Counted from the stretch's first letter, positions 8,036-17,902 are shown. The stretch is 64,000 nt of DNA from JAGNZR01 sp051656905 (GCA_051656905.1 JBOFJQ010000018.1:1-64000); one strand, 5' to 3'. Notes: a model not told the origin generated them from the sequence alone. Numbers and translations: made by a program.

Positions 8036-8962
8036 ATGTTTGATACAATATTAAATTCTATTATGCCAGTATTTTTTGTAATTGCCCTGGGATGGTTCTC
8101 AGGAAAAAAGGAGATTGTTTCAGTAGAGCATAAAAAAGCTTTTGCAGATTATGTAATGATGTTTAGTTTTCCTTTGCATCTATTTATTGAGAGTGCCAAA
8201 GCTGATCCTAAAAGTCTTTTAGATGTTAAAGTTATATCATCTTTTACTTTAGCATTAATGGGGCTATATATTATTTCATTTATTGTTCAAAAATATATAT
8301 TTAAGTATGATTCAAAAAAAGCAGCACAAGGTTCAATTGTTTGCTCTTTTCCTAATATGGCATTTATGGGTATTCCTATTCTGTCATCTTTAATAGGACC
8401 AGAAGCACTCGTTTCTGTTGCAATTGGAAATGTAGTAACAATTGTAACTCTAATTCCTATAACAACAATTATCTTAGAATCAAAAGATGATTCTGGTAGT
8501 TCTCTTGAAGTAATTAAGGCAAGCTTAATCAGTTGTGTTAAAAAACCATTGCTAATAGCTCCTGTACTTGGAATAGTTTTTTCAGTCCTTCAAATTGAGA
8601 TACCAAAAGTTATTTTTAACTCTTTTGAACTTATTGGAAAAAGTACATCAGGAGTTTCACTATTTTCTCTTGGATTAGTTATGGCTAGCTATAGAATTGT
8701 TTTATCATGGCAAGTTTTCTTTAATATCTTTATGAAGAATATTTTACAGCCAATTATTATGGGTGGATTAATCCTTTTATTTAACTTAAAGGGAGGTATG
8801 GAAAAAGAAATATTAATACTTTGTTCTATGCCAACAGCTACAATTTCTACAATGTTTGGGTTGAAATATGGAATTTCAGAAGTTGAAAGCTCTAGTTCTA
8901 CCATATTGGGAACAATTTTTTCTATAGTAACATTAAGTTTTCTAATTGTATCCCTATATTAA
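8036..8962 (+). CDS. AEC-family transporter (auxin efflux carrier type)
   Basis: This is a 308-residue membrane protein with eight to ten predicted helices and the AEC layout: two bundles separated by a hydrophilic stretch near residue 150 (ESKDDSGSSLEV). It starts LNSIMPVFFVIALGWFSGK and contains the conserved FPNMAFMGIPI segment near 105. Bacterial members carry malonate, malate or other organic anions. It converges on a CitA/CitB-type two-component system that senses such acids, which suggests that it is that system's target, although the pair ends back to back and the regulatory link is inference. Its ribosome site is weak (AAGTGAGG). Confidence 0.82.
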   Translation: MFDTILNSIMPVFFVIALGWFSGKKEIVSVEHKKAFADYVMMFSFPLHLFIESAKADPKSLLDVKVISSFTLALMGLYIISFIVQKYIFKYDSKKAAQGSIVCSFPNMAFMGIPILSSLIGPEALVSVAIGNVVTIVTLIPITTIILESKDDSGSSLEVIKASLISCVKKPLLIAPVLGIVFSVLQIEIPKVIFNSFELIGKSTSGVSLFSLGLVMASYRIVLSWQVFFNIFMKNILQPIIMGGLILLFNLKGGMEKEILILCSMPTATISTMFGLKYGISEVESSSSTILGTIFSIVTLSFLIVSLY

Positions 8963-8992
8963 ACATAATATTAAACATAGCTGTTAAGCACT

Positions 8993-9026
8993 AAAAAAAC
9001 CACTAGAATTTTACTAGTGGTTTTTT
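8993..9026. terminator. Bidirectional terminator
   Basis: AAAAAACCACTAG and CTAGTGGTTTTTT form a strong stem with A and T runs on both sides, between the stop of the AEC gene and the stop of the response regulator. It probably serves both. Confidence 0.88.
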
Positions 9027-9031
9027 ATTAT

Positions 9032-9691
9032 TTAATATTTATAGAATTTTTCAGGTCTTCCTACTTCCCCATAAGATGTGTTAACCGTTAATTTTTTTGT
9101 AGAGACTAAATATTTTAAATATTTATTTAAAGTTACTGTACTTATGTTAAGTTGTTCCGAAAGTTTATTAGCATTCCACCATTTTTTTCTATTTTCACTA
9201 AAAAAAAGTTCAATTTTCTCTAAAGTTTTTTTATTTATTCCTTTTGGAAAATCAATTGGATTAGAATCAGTAGAGAAGTATTCATCACACTCTTCTTGAA
9301 TTATCGTGGACTTTACTAAAATTTCATTTTTCTTAAAAAATTTACCAATAGCCATATCCAACCTAGCTTGACTATAGGGCTTAATTAAGAAATCTATAGC
9401 TCCAAAAGCAACAACTTCCTTAATTTTACTTGATTCATTCAAAGCTGTAATAAAAATAATATCTGTTAGAATACCTTTATTTCTCATTTTTTTTAAAATC
9501 TCAATCCCATTACTTTCCCCTAAATAGACATCACAAAGTATTAAATTAATATTATATTTTTCTAAACTTTCAAAGACTTCCTCTTCTGTTTTTGCTGTAC
9601 TTACGACTTCTAGATTTGGATATTTTTCTAAAAAAAGTCTATTTATAGATACAACCATAGGATCATCTTCAACAATCAACACCTTATACAT
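9032..9691 (-). CDS. CitB/DcuR-family response regulator
   Basis: The protein has 219 residues. The receiver domain (1-120) has acidic pair E8/D9-D10, phosphorylation site D54 (ILCDVYLGES), T82 and K104 (FLIKPYS). A linker leads to a C-terminal helix-turn-helix (about 160-215; WWNANKLSEQLNISTVTLNKYL) of the CitB/DcuR type, which activates organic-acid uptake and fermentation genes. Its start overlaps the end of the kinase gene by eight bases, so the two are translated together and form a cognate pair. The nearest transport gene is the convergent AEC carrier, a plausible target. Confidence 0.92.
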   Translation of the reverse strand: MYKVLIVEDDPMVVSINRLFLEKYPNLEVVSTAKTEEEVFESLEKYNINLILCDVYLGESNGIEILKKMRNKGILTDIIFITALNESSKIKEVVAFGAIDFLIKPYSQARLDMAIGKFFKKNEILVKSTIIQEECDEYFSTDSNPIDFPKGINKKTLEKIELFFSENRKKWWNANKLSEQLNISTVTLNKYLKYLVSTKKLTVNTSYGEVGRPEKFYKY

Positions 9692-11255
9692 CGCTACTCT
9701 CCTTATTTAATATAATTGTGAAGTATTTTCCATCATCAGCCTCTTCTAAAATAAATCGGCCATTATAAAGTTCTATTTTAGATTTTACAAGTGATAGACC
9801 AATTCCACGATTTTTTCCCTTAGAAGAAGCATATCTTTCAAACATTTTATTTTTTAGATTTGGATCAACTTTTGAGCCATTATCAAATACTGTAATTTGT
9901 ATAGAATCCTCATCTTCTAGTAGAAGAAGTTCAATTTTTTTATCATCTACTCGATTTTTTTCTAAAGCTTCTATTGCATTCTCTAAAAGATTAGATACAA
10001 CAGTCATTATATCTAACGATGTAATTGGAGTGTGATCTTTAAATAAAACCGAATCCTGATCAATTGTGAAATTAATACCAATTTCTTTTATAGCACTAAA
10101 TTTACCTATTAAAATTCCAAGTATATAATAATCATGAATATTAGCAATTTCAGTTAAAATCTTCATATTACTATTCTCTAAACTCTTCATATACTCTTGA
10201 ACTAAATCATACTTTTTTAGCTGAATTAGTCCTGAAATTACTTGAAGCTGATTTTTAAATTCATGATTAGTTTCTCTAAATCCAGTTATTACATTATTTA
10301 TACTTGTTAGCTCTTGAGCTAAATTTATGATTTCTATATGCTTATAGAAAGTTATAATAACTCCTAAATGATTTTCATCTTCAAGGAGATGGATTATACT
10401 TACGAAAACCTTTTCATGCCCAATTTTTCTCTCTTTAAAATAGACATTTTTTCTTTCTTTAAAAGTACTGCTAAATCTTTTTATGAATAGTTTAATATCA
10501 AAATCATCTAGAATTTCAAAAACTTTTTTATTAATGTTTATTATTTCTAAAGAAGAGTTTAAAACTACTACCCCTTCATGAATATTGTCTATAATAGTAG
10601 CTTGTTGTTGCACAAGACTTTTAGTATTTATATATAGCTCAGTAATCTCTTCCGGCTCTAAATTCAGCAACTCTTTTTTTATTTTTTTAGCAAAATTTCT
10701 TGAACTTATAAAAATAAAAATTGAACTAGCTAAAACAAGTAAGAAAATTTTTAATAAAATCAACAAAATAACATTATTAAAAATATTATAAAGTTTTCCA
10801 ACCACCACAAATCCTATAATTTCTTTATCTTTAATTATGGGTTCAAATCTTCTATATTTTTCACCTTGGGGCTCTTTTGTTATTACAAAATAGCCTTTTT
10901 TACTTTTTAAGACCTTTTCGCTATCCTTAGCTTCAAAAAGCTTCCCAAATTTAGTTGCATCTAAATAACTAAAGCGAATGCTATCTTTGTCAGCTATAAC
11001 AACTACATCTACATTTTGATTTTTATTCACAAATACTTCAGTATATTTTTGCAAATTAAAATTCTTATTTATTATAGCCTCTTCTACAAATTTTGTTCCT
11101 GCTATTTCCAAAGCTACTGCACTTAAGTTTCTTTTTATTTTGCTAGTTTCATTGTTAATTTCAGTGTAAGCAATCATTCCAATAAGAATTATTAGCAAAG
11201 GTGATATTACTAAAATCGATAATTTTATAAGCCTTTTCTCAAAATGACTTTTCAC
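9684..11255 (-). CDS. CitA/DcuS-family sensor histidine kinase
   Basis: This 523-residue membrane kinase has a first helix at about 11-31, an extracytoplasmic PAS-type sensor at about 33-155, a second helix at about 160-182, a cytoplasmic PAS at about 215-305, and a SpoOB-like phospho-acceptor box with His331 (NHEFKNQLQVISGLIQL). The ATPase domain follows, with N-box NLLENAIEAL (N426), DNG at 458-460 and GIGLSLV at 484-490. CitA/DcuS kinases sense citrate, fumarate, malate and similar carboxylates outside the membrane. It overlaps the response regulator and forms a two-gene unit. The ligand cannot be read from the sequence. Confidence 0.92.
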   Translation of the reverse strand: MKSHFEKRLIKLSILVISPLLIILIGMIAYTEINNETSKIKRNLSAVALEIAGTKFVEEAIINKNFNLQKYTEVFVNKNQNVDVVVIADKDSIRFSYLDATKFGKLFEAKDSEKVLKSKKGYFVITKEPQGEKYRRFEPIIKDKEIIGFVVVGKLYNIFNNVILLILLKIFLLVLASSIFIFISSRNFAKKIKKELLNLEPEEITELYINTKSLVQQQATIIDNIHEGVVVLNSSLEIININKKVFEILDDFDIKLFIKRFSSTFKERKNVYFKERKIGHEKVFVSIIHLLEDENHLGVIITFYKHIEIINLAQELTSINNVITGFRETNHEFKNQLQVISGLIQLKKYDLVQEYMKSLENSNMKILTEIANIHDYYILGILIGKFSAIKEIGINFTIDQDSVLFKDHTPITSLDIMTVVSNLLENAIEALEKNRVDDKKIELLLLEDEDSIQITVFDNGSKVDPNLKNKMFERYASSKGKNRGIGLSLVKSKIELYNGRFILEEADDGKYFTIILNKESSDV

Positions 11256-11348
11256 TTTTTGCCTCCTTAAATAACTATTATTGTCTTCAAGTCTATATTT
11301 TACCTTATATATTGAAATCTTTCTAGTAATTTTTAGTTTTAAGACAAT

Positions 11349-11391
11349 AAAAAGAAAGCTGTCGTGACAGTGTCACGACAGCTTTCTTTTT
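11349..11391 (-). repeat. Long palindrome, copy 1 (terminator-like)
   Basis: Two perfect 21-base arms (11349-11369 and 11371-11391) meet at a single G (11370). The centre GCTGTCGTGACA-G-TGTCACGACAGC also occurs at 18044-18076. The copy lies downstream of the LacI-family gene of the leftward operon, and its outer A/T runs make it a likely terminator for that operon. The G+C-rich core stands out from its A+T-rich surroundings. Confidence 0.85.
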
Positions 11392-11430
11392 GTGAAAAAA
11401 CTATATAATCTCATATTTACTTAACCTACT

Positions 11431-12429
11431 CTAAGAATCCCCTTCTACAATTTTAGTATTAATTAAAAATTTTACTTCTTTTTGAGATAATCCTTCTATT
11501 GTATTTATTAGATATTTTAGTGCATTAGAGCAAATTTCATAAAAATTTTCTTCTACTGTTGTTAATTTAGGTTCAAAATAATTAATTAACTCTAAATTAT
11601 CAAAACCAACTAAAGAAAAATCTTCCGGGACTTTTATATTATTTTTTTCTGCAGAAGATAAAATTCCTAGGGCAACTTTGTCTTCTTGACAAAATATTCC
11701 ATCAAATTTTAGTAACTCCTCTCTTCTCTCTTCTACTATATTTTTTCCATCTTGAAAAGTCATATTGCACTCTTCAACATGAAAATGTTCCAACTTATCT
11801 CTGTTCTCCATACAAAATTTCAAAAAGCCTTCTGTTCTATCAACATAATCTGTCTGAAATTTATTACAAGAGGTTATAGTTAAAAGACTTTTACATCCTT
11901 TTTCAAATAAATATTTTGCTACTTCATACCCACTCTTTATATTATCACTTTTAAAAACATTTATACTTTCATCATTTTTTTTAAAAGATGGTTTATACGC
12001 TAAAAAAATGTAAGGAATATTATTTTTATCTAAATCTAATATATTTTTTTCTAAAATATCTCTATTTGCTATTATTAATCCATCTATATATGAACCACCA
12101 ATAACCTTTTCTACATCATTGCTTCTTATTAAGCTTATCTCATATTTTGATTTTTCTGAAAGCTTTAGGAAATTTTCTTCTATTTTTGAAAAGAAATCTC
12201 TTTTGTTAAATGCAAAAAAATCTTTGGGGAAAATAATGCCTATCCTATTATTTTTTTTTCTAGCTAAGAAAGAAGCGTGTTCATTCATTATATAGTTTTT
12301 TTCTTTTGCTATTTTTTTTACTAAATCTCTTGTTTCTTGTGAAATTCTAGGATTATCATTTAAAGCTCTTGAAACTGTTGATATATTTAATCCAGTTAGC
12401 TCAGCTATATCACTTAATTTTATTTTCAT
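11431..12429 (-). CDS. LacI-family transcriptional repressor
   Basis: The protein has 332 residues. The N-terminal LacI helix-turn-helix (KLSDIAELTGLNISTVSRAL) and hinge occupy residues 1-58, followed by a periplasmic-binding-protein-like effector domain. It is the last gene of a leftward operon (MFS carrier, SnoaL-like protein, sodium symporter, repressor), 12 bases after the symporter. The probable operator is the perfect palindrome GTGCAAGCGCTTGCAC just downstream of the operon promoter at 16399-16414, so the repressor would control its own operon. The inducer, presumably the transported compound, is unknown. Confidence 0.92.
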   Translation of the reverse strand: MKIKLSDIAELTGLNISTVSRALNDNPRISQETRDLVKKIAKEKNYIMNEHASFLARKKNNRIGIIFPKDFFAFNKRDFFSKIEENFLKLSEKSKYEISLIRSNDVEKVIGGSYIDGLIIANRDILEKNILDLDKNNIPYIFLAYKPSFKKNDESINVFKSDNIKSGYEVAKYLFEKGCKSLLTITSCNKFQTDYVDRTEGFLKFCMENRDKLEHFHVEECNMTFQDGKNIVEERREELLKFDGIFCQEDKVALGILSSAEKNNIKVPEDFSLVGFDNLELINYFEPKLTTVEENFYEICSNALKYLINTIEGLSQKEVKFLINTKIVEGDS

Positions 12430-12441
12430 ATTTCCCCTTTT

Positions 12442-14016
12442 CTACTTTTGAATATATAACAAAGTTAATATTATTATACAGAAATAAGCTAATAAAAGAT
12501 ATGACTTTTTTTCCCACTTTCCTGGTAATATATACACTCCTTCCTCTTTTTTATTTTCTTTTTTTTCTTTTATTAAAAGGTTTAATAAGTTTTCTTCACT
12601 ATTTTTTCCAATAAAACAGCTTGTAAAATATCCAACTATTAAAGCTATAGTTATCCCTACAAGATTATTCCACATCCAAAATATTTTATATGTGTTTGAG
12701 ATATATGCTACCGTAACTACTCCTGATATAAATCCTGCAATTCCTCCTAGCTCATTTGTTTTTCTACTATATAATCCCAATAAAAAAATTCCTAATGTAG
12801 GACCTAGTATATATGAACCATACTTACTAATTGATTCTAATATTGATAAATTTGATGTACTTACAATAAATGAGAAATATGAAATTATTATTCCAAAAAA
12901 TATAGTTGCATATTTAGTTACTTTTAATCCATCTATCTTCCATTTCTTTTTCTCTGCCAAAGGTAAAAATACATCATTTACAAAAACTGTAGTTATTGAA
13001 TTTAGGGATGAATCTATGCTACTCATTGTTGCTGCAAATACTGCTGCTATTATTATTCCTAAAAAACCACTTGGAATTTCTGTTAGTATAAATTCTAAAA
13101 AAACATCATTAGGATTTTGAAAAACTCTCCCTTTATAAAATATAAATAAAAATACCCCTATTAATAAAAACAAAAACATCTGAATAACTAAAAATATTGA
13201 GCTAAACCATAGAGAATATTTTACATTTTTTATACTTTTAGCTGTTAATACTCTTTGAACTTGCGTCTGGTCTACTCCGAAATAAGCGAAGTGTAAAATC
13301 CCTCCACCTATTATTCCACTCCAAAATGTATTAGGAGTAAATAAATCTCCTTTAAAATTTAAAGCATATAGATGCCCTGTTTCTTTTGAGATTTTCACTA
13401 TTTCACTAAAACTTTCAGGAATTACTCTTATTGCAGTATATAAAGAAACTGCAATCCCAATCCATAAAAATATCATTTGGACTACGTCTGTCCAAATAAC
13501 TGCCTGTATTCCTCCTAAAATTGTATAAAATATAGCAACAATCACTATTAGTCCTATTGTAATATTTAGAGATAATCCTGTAATCCTACTTAAAATTAAA
13601 GAAGGTACATAAACAATAGATCCTACTACAACTAACATCTTAAAAATATATGCAATTACAAATAAAATTTTTAATTTACTTCCAAATCTTTTTTCTATGT
13701 ATTCATAAACTGATACCACTCCACTGTTATAGAAAAAAGGAATTATAGTTCCACTAAGAATCCACATTACAATAGGGATATTTAAATTTAGGATAAGAGG
13801 TGTCATTCCATGTGAATAAGCCCAACCAGGAGCCCCTATAAAAGTTATAGCACTTACTTGGGTTGCAATTACAGACAGTGCAATTGCCCACCATTTAAAA
13901 TTTCTGCCTCCAAGAAAATAATCTTTTGTATTTTTAGTTTCTCCTCCAACTAATATCCCTAGTATAATAGTAAAAATAAAATATAGAATAACTATTCCCC
14001 AATCTAAATAACTCAT
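12442..14016 (-). CDS. Sodium:solute symporter (SSS family)
   Basis: This 524-residue membrane protein of the SSS/SGLT fold has about thirteen helices. Near the N terminus it has GILVGGETKNTKDYFLGGRNFKWW (family signature, residues 20-45), followed by IATQVSAITFIGAPGWAY, and a conserved sodium-site segment DSSLNSITTVF near 335. It takes up a sugar, sialic acid or other organic solute with sodium. The start follows ATAAGGAG. A perfect 14-bp hairpin lies between it and the SnoaL-like gene upstream. Its operon partners (MFS carrier, LacI repressor) suggest a carbohydrate or sugar acid, but the substrate is not determined by the sequence. Confidence 0.88.
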   Translation of the reverse strand: MSYLDWGIVILYFIFTIILGILVGGETKNTKDYFLGGRNFKWWAIALSVIATQVSAITFIGAPGWAYSHGMTPLILNLNIPIVMWILSGTIIPFFYNSGVVSVYEYIEKRFGSKLKILFVIAYIFKMLVVVGSIVYVPSLILSRITGLSLNITIGLIVIVAIFYTILGGIQAVIWTDVVQMIFLWIGIAVSLYTAIRVIPESFSEIVKISKETGHLYALNFKGDLFTPNTFWSGIIGGGILHFAYFGVDQTQVQRVLTAKSIKNVKYSLWFSSIFLVIQMFLFLLIGVFLFIFYKGRVFQNPNDVFLEFILTEIPSGFLGIIIAAVFAATMSSIDSSLNSITTVFVNDVFLPLAEKKKWKIDGLKVTKYATIFFGIIISYFSFIVSTSNLSILESISKYGSYILGPTLGIFLLGLYSRKTNELGGIAGFISGVVTVAYISNTYKIFWMWNNLVGITIALIVGYFTSCFIGKNSEENLLNLLIKEKKENKKEEGVYILPGKWEKKSYLLLAYFCIIILTLLYIQK

Positions 14017-14035
14017 ATCAACTCCTTATTTATAG

Positions 14036-14067
14036 AAAATTCGCATAATACAAATTATGCGAATTTT
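14036..14067 (-). terminator. Intercistronic hairpin within the MFS-symporter operon
   Basis: AAAATTCGCATAAT (14036-14049) and ATTATGCGAATTTT (14054-14067) form a perfect 14-bp stem with an ACAA loop. It sits between the SnoaL-like gene and the symporter, just before the symporter's ribosome site. It has only a short U tract, so partial termination or mRNA processing is more likely than a full stop. Confidence 0.7.
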
Positions 14068-14082
14068 TATTGTTACAATTTT

Positions 14083-15096
14083 TTAGAACTTTGGATTTAA
14101 AATCTCTTCAGTTCTTTTAAATATATCTAACCCTTGTTGTTTTAGCCAGAAAGGAATATCAATAAATACCCAGTTTTCTACTAATTTATCCCCTTTTCTA
14201 TAATACACATCTACAACCTGCATGTCAGCTCTTACTTCTCCACCTGGCATTCCTAAGAATCCACCAATTGGTGTATTAGATAGATTTGGCCATCCAAAGA
14301 AACAAGAGAAGTTTCCTTCTGCAAATCTACAAACATGTCCGTTAAACTTCTTATCCTTTAAATTATTTCTAAAAGGCAATTGGTGTTGCTTTTGATATCT
14401 AGGAATTGTGTAACTTGCTCCAATACTAGCTGGACCATACCATATCATATCTTTAGACCATGATTTTTCTAAAACTTCTGGTGGGCATCCCATTGCTCCA
14501 CTATTATTAAGTGCAGAAAGATCATCTACCATCTTATTTACTAAAGCAAGAGTTGCAACTCCTTCTTCTTCTGGAGCATCTTCAAACAATAATCCATTAT
14601 GGTCTTTTGGTCCTGGATACACAAAATATTGTCCTGTTGATGGTGGCATAGGATTAACTCCAGCTTGCTGCATAAACCCAATTAAGTCTACAAATAAACC
14701 TGTCTTTGTGATTTTCCCATTTTCCACACAAGTAAATTCTGAATATCTTAATGATATCATTTTACCTGTAAAACGTACACCCATATAATCCTCATCAAAA
14801 AGTCCCATGAAGTGTCCCATACTCATTACCCATTGCTCACCACTAATTTCATTAGTTCCACCTATAAATATATCCTGTCTTCTTTGGATTCTTTTTAAAG
14901 ATTTCATAAGTGGTTTCCAAAATATTTCAGCAACAGCTTTTGCTCCAGCTTGCTCTCTAAAAGGATAAACACCTCTCCATAAATAATCATCCGAAGTATA
15001 TTTAGCTAAAACTTCCTCTATATTTTCAGTTGTTGCATTCTCAATAGCTTCAAAATAATCCCTAACTATTCTTTTTGTTTCTTGATACTTTGACAT
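14083..15096 (-). CDS. Double SnoaL/NTF2-like domain protein
   Basis: The protein has 337 residues and appears to hold two NTF2-fold SnoaL-like domains, at about 1-155 and 170-335. Each has the typical form: a helical start (YQETKRIVRDYFEAIENA; ATLALVNKMVDDLSALN), a WxG segment (YLWRGVYPF; MIWYGPASIG) and a closing strand with a short aromatic motif. Relatives are cyclases, hydratases or isomerases, or have no known activity. Here the gene lies between an MFS carrier and a sodium symporter under a LacI repressor, so it probably converts or binds the transported compound. No signal peptide is visible. The reaction is unknown. Confidence 0.7.
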   Translation of the reverse strand: MSKYQETKRIVRDYFEAIENATTENIEEVLAKYTSDDYLWRGVYPFREQAGAKAVAEIFWKPLMKSLKRIQRRQDIFIGGTNEISGEQWVMSMGHFMGLFDEDYMGVRFTGKMISLRYSEFTCVENGKITKTGLFVDLIGFMQQAGVNPMPPSTGQYFVYPGPKDHNGLLFEDAPEEEGVATLALVNKMVDDLSALNNSGAMGCPPEVLEKSWSKDMIWYGPASIGASYTIPRYQKQHQLPFRNNLKDKKFNGHVCRFAEGNFSCFFGWPNLSNTPIGGFLGMPGGEVRADMQVVDVYYRKGDKLVENWVFIDIPFWLKQQGLDIFKRTEEILNPKF

Positions 15097-15131
15097 TATA
15101 ATTTCTCCTTTTTATATAATTATTATTTTTA

Positions 15132-16370
15132 TTATTTATTTTCCTTTTTTAATGTTTCAGGTAAAGATAACCATACAATTGCTGCTATTAAAAACATTAA
15201 AGGCGCTCCCCACATTGCAGTTTGTAAAGATGTTGATTTCTTTATTGAAACTAGTATACTTGGAGCAAAAAGTGAAAAAATTCTTGCTGCATGGAAAAGT
15301 GATGCTCCCATACTCTTTAAATGTGATGGGAATAATTCTGTAAAATATCCTCCCCAAATTGCACTTGATGCTAATCCTAATCCGTAGAAAAAACCTGCTA
15401 CTGACAAAATTTTTGGATTGCTTGGAGCTATAAAGAATAATGCAATCATGATAGCTGACATTACAAATCCTATTGCATTTACTTTTCTTCCATACTTATC
15501 TGCTATTATTCCCCAAGAATAAGCCCCGACTAATGACCCCATTGATATTGCTGAAAAAATTATTCCCATTGATACTGCATCGAAAGCTCTTACTTCTCTT
15601 AAATATGTTGTTACAAATCCTGAGAAAAATTGATATCCAAAAAAGTTTAACGCTGCTAAAAACATACAAGAAAAAGTAAATCTTCTCAATTTAGGGCTAA
15701 ACATCTCTCCCCAACTTCCTTTTTTAACTTCTTTTTTCTCTTCTACAGATTTTGAATTATTCTGTAACTCTTCAGAGCCATAAGGAAGGTATTCTTTTTC
15801 ATCTGGTATTAAGAAAAACATTAAAACTGCTGCTATTACCGGTGGTAATCCACCTACTACCATTAACATTTCCCAACCTTTTTCTTTAAGAATTGCTCCA
15901 TAAACTCCCATAAATAATGTTGCTACCGAGAAAAGTCCTGAAGCAAAAGCTGTTACTTTTCCTCTAACCTTTGCATCAAATAATCCAACCATTGTACTTA
16001 CAGCAACTGTAAAATATCCTCCTAAAGAGATTCCAATTATAAATCTCATTAGAATCCACATTGTAAAATCTCTGCTTGAAATATTAATTAATGTTCCTAC
16101 TCCATTTAATAAAGTTATAGCTATCAGAGTATTTTTCTTTCCTTTATTTTCCGCTAACCACGCGCAAGCAAAAGCTCCTATTAGAGCTCCTAATGATTGT
16201 GCTGTATAAAATAAAGCAGTCTGCTCTAATTTAATTCCATAAAACTCTACTAAAAAAGGTCTTACATAATCAATAACTACAAAATTATAACAGTAGAAGA
16301 AGTAACCTACTAAAATTACTAAATAAGCTATTACTCTTCGTTTTAATGACAAATCACTCATTTTTTTCAT
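15132..16370 (-). CDS. Major facilitator superfamily transporter
   Basis: This 412-residue protein has twelve predicted helices. The motif RFIIGISLGGYFTVAVSTMV (helix 4) and the loop GIIADKYGRK (between helices 8 and 9) are classic MFS signatures, and the family looks like the metabolite:proton symporter group (ShiA/AAHS-like). It is the first gene of the leftward operon and lies directly behind the promoter and operator at 16399-16454. Two transporters from unrelated families in a single operon, with a SnoaL-like protein between, suggest uptake of one compound and exchange or export of another. Confidence 0.87.
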   Translation of the reverse strand: MKKMSDLSLKRRVIAYLVILVGYFFYCYNFVVIDYVRPFLVEFYGIKLEQTALFYTAQSLGALIGAFACAWLAENKGKKNTLIAITLLNGVGTLINISSRDFTMWILMRFIIGISLGGYFTVAVSTMVGLFDAKVRGKVTAFASGLFSVATLFMGVYGAILKEKGWEMLMVVGGLPPVIAAVLMFFLIPDEKEYLPYGSEELQNNSKSVEEKKEVKKGSWGEMFSPKLRRFTFSCMFLAALNFFGYQFFSGFVTTYLREVRAFDAVSMGIIFSAISMGSLVGAYSWGIIADKYGRKVNAIGFVMSAIMIALFFIAPSNPKILSVAGFFYGLGLASSAIWGGYFTELFPSHLKSMGASLFHAARIFSLFAPSILVSIKKSTSLQTAMWGAPLMFLIAAIVWLSLPETLKKENK

Positions 16371-16398
16371 ATTGAACTTTCCCCCTAATATTTACTTT

Positions 16399-16454
16399 GT
16401 GCAAGCGCTTGCACTATGTGAAGTAATATTATTATATTTTTGTCTAATTGTCAA
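16399..16454 (-). promoter_or_regulatory. Promoter and LacI-type operator of the MFS operon
   Basis: On the minus strand TTGACA (16449-16454) and TAATAT (16426-16431) are separated by exactly 17 bases. Just downstream lies GTGCAAGCGCTTGCAC (16399-16414), a perfect 16-bp palindrome with the central CG step typical of LacI-family operators. It would cover about +4 to +19, where a bound repressor blocks transcription. The operon encodes its own LacI regulator as last gene. Confidence 0.85.
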
Positions 16455-16567
16455 ACTTTTTTTGCGTTCTTTTTGTTTATTTTAAAAACTCTTTTACCCT
16501 TTTTAATATTAAATTTGATAAAAAACTAAGTTTTACCTACCATTGCATGTTGATTTTATAGTAAATA

Positions 16568-16612
16568 AAAAACAGGATTTTGTAGCTTAATCCACTACAA
16601 AATCCTGTTTTT
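16568..16612 (-). terminator. Terminator after the broken AAA-ATPase gene
   Basis: AAAAACAGGATTTTGTAG (16568-16585) and its exact complement (16595-16612) form an 18-bp stem. It lies immediately after the relic reading frame that ends at 16614. Confidence 0.88.
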
Positions 16613-16613
16613 C

Positions 16614-17902
16614 TTAGATTATATATTTTATTTCCAATTCTTTTCCACTAAAAGCTATTCCAATACAAATTATTTTTTCGATTCCTTTTCCTTTCATATC
16701 ACTCAAATAGTTCCTCTGAAAAAACTTCTTACTTCTTCATTTGGTATTTTTAATGAATAAGTTATATCCCCTGTTATAGCTGATATAATTTCTTTTTCAT
16801 ATGTTAAATAGCCCGAAAAGAAAAATAATGACCAAATTGTTGATAATCTATTTAAGTCAGAATAAATTATTCCATCTACTATAGTTTTTTCAACTTCTTT
16901 TCCTAAAAATAATTCTTCTAAATCCTCTTGAATCTCTTCAGATTTATTTTTTAATAAATTTTTTATCAAATCATTGTTGCTAGTATTTATCCAATACGCT
17001 TTAATTTTTTTATCAGTTGCATAATTTATAATTGACCAAGGATTATATACTTTATCCTCTCCAAATTTATACCCATTATACCATTTTCTTACTTCCTCAA
17101 TATGATATTCTAAATTATAATATTTAAGCAACTCTTCAACTTCATTTTCTTTAAGTCCAAAATGTCTATACTTATTATCTAAAATAGTTCCTACTGTTAA
17201 ATTATTTAAACCTGAAAAAATACTTTCTTTAGCAACTTTTGTTATTCCAGTAATTATTCCAAATGCTAAATGAATATTATCTTTTAAGGCTGCGCCTAGC
17301 ATATTTCTAAAAAATGATATAGCCTCATCGTAATAACCAGAAACATAAGATGACGTTAAAGGAGTATCATACTCATCTATTAATATAACAACTTCTTTTC
17401 CATAATAATCTTTTAACATTTTTGATAAATACATTATCGAGCTTGATAATGTCCCTATATCTGATCTTTTATACACTATTTCTTCAAATATTTTTTTATC
17501 CACATCACTTAATTTATCTTTAATAAAGCTATAATTCTCATATAAAATTGAAATCTCTATCTTAATTTTTTCTAAACATTCTTTCCAAGTATTAGTTTTT
17601 ATATCTTTTAAAGAAATGTGTATTACAGGGTATTTTCCTTGTTCTTTTATATATTTTGTTTTTTCTATTAACAACCCTTCAAATAATACTTTATTCTCTT
17701 CTCTATTTTCTATATTAAAAAAGTATTTTAACATACTCATATTTAATGTCTTTCCAAATCTTCTAGGTCGTGGAAGTAAAGTTACTTTTGCACCTTTTTC
17801 TAGAATTTCTTCTATTAATAAAGATTTATCAACAAAATAGTAATTTTTTTTAATTAGTTCTTTAAAATCGCTTATCCCTATTGGTAACATTTTTTTACTC
17901 AC
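16614..17902 (-). pseudogene. AAA-ATPase-like / PD-(D/E)XK (DUF1703) protein, internally deleted
   Basis: The main frame runs from about 17902 (GTG after GGGGGTG) to a stop at 16703, giving about 400 residues. It has the AAA-ATPase-like domain: FVDKS, Walker A PRPRRFGKT near residue 50, Walker B VVILIDEYDTP near 175, and the late segment IPNEEVRSFF. Full members continue for about 150 more residues into a PD-(D/E)XK domain. Here the frame stops just after EVRSFFRG. A different frame then reads MKGKGIEKIICIGIAFSGKE to a stop at 16614, which is the usual last strand of the family. The nuclease core is missing between them. It is therefore a relic with an internal deletion and frameshift. Confidence 0.75.

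Noticed and set aside
15152..15679. Open frames on the plus strand inside the MFS gene
   Set aside because: They are antisense to a well-recognised transporter, have no ribosome sites and encode low-complexity hydrophobic peptides.
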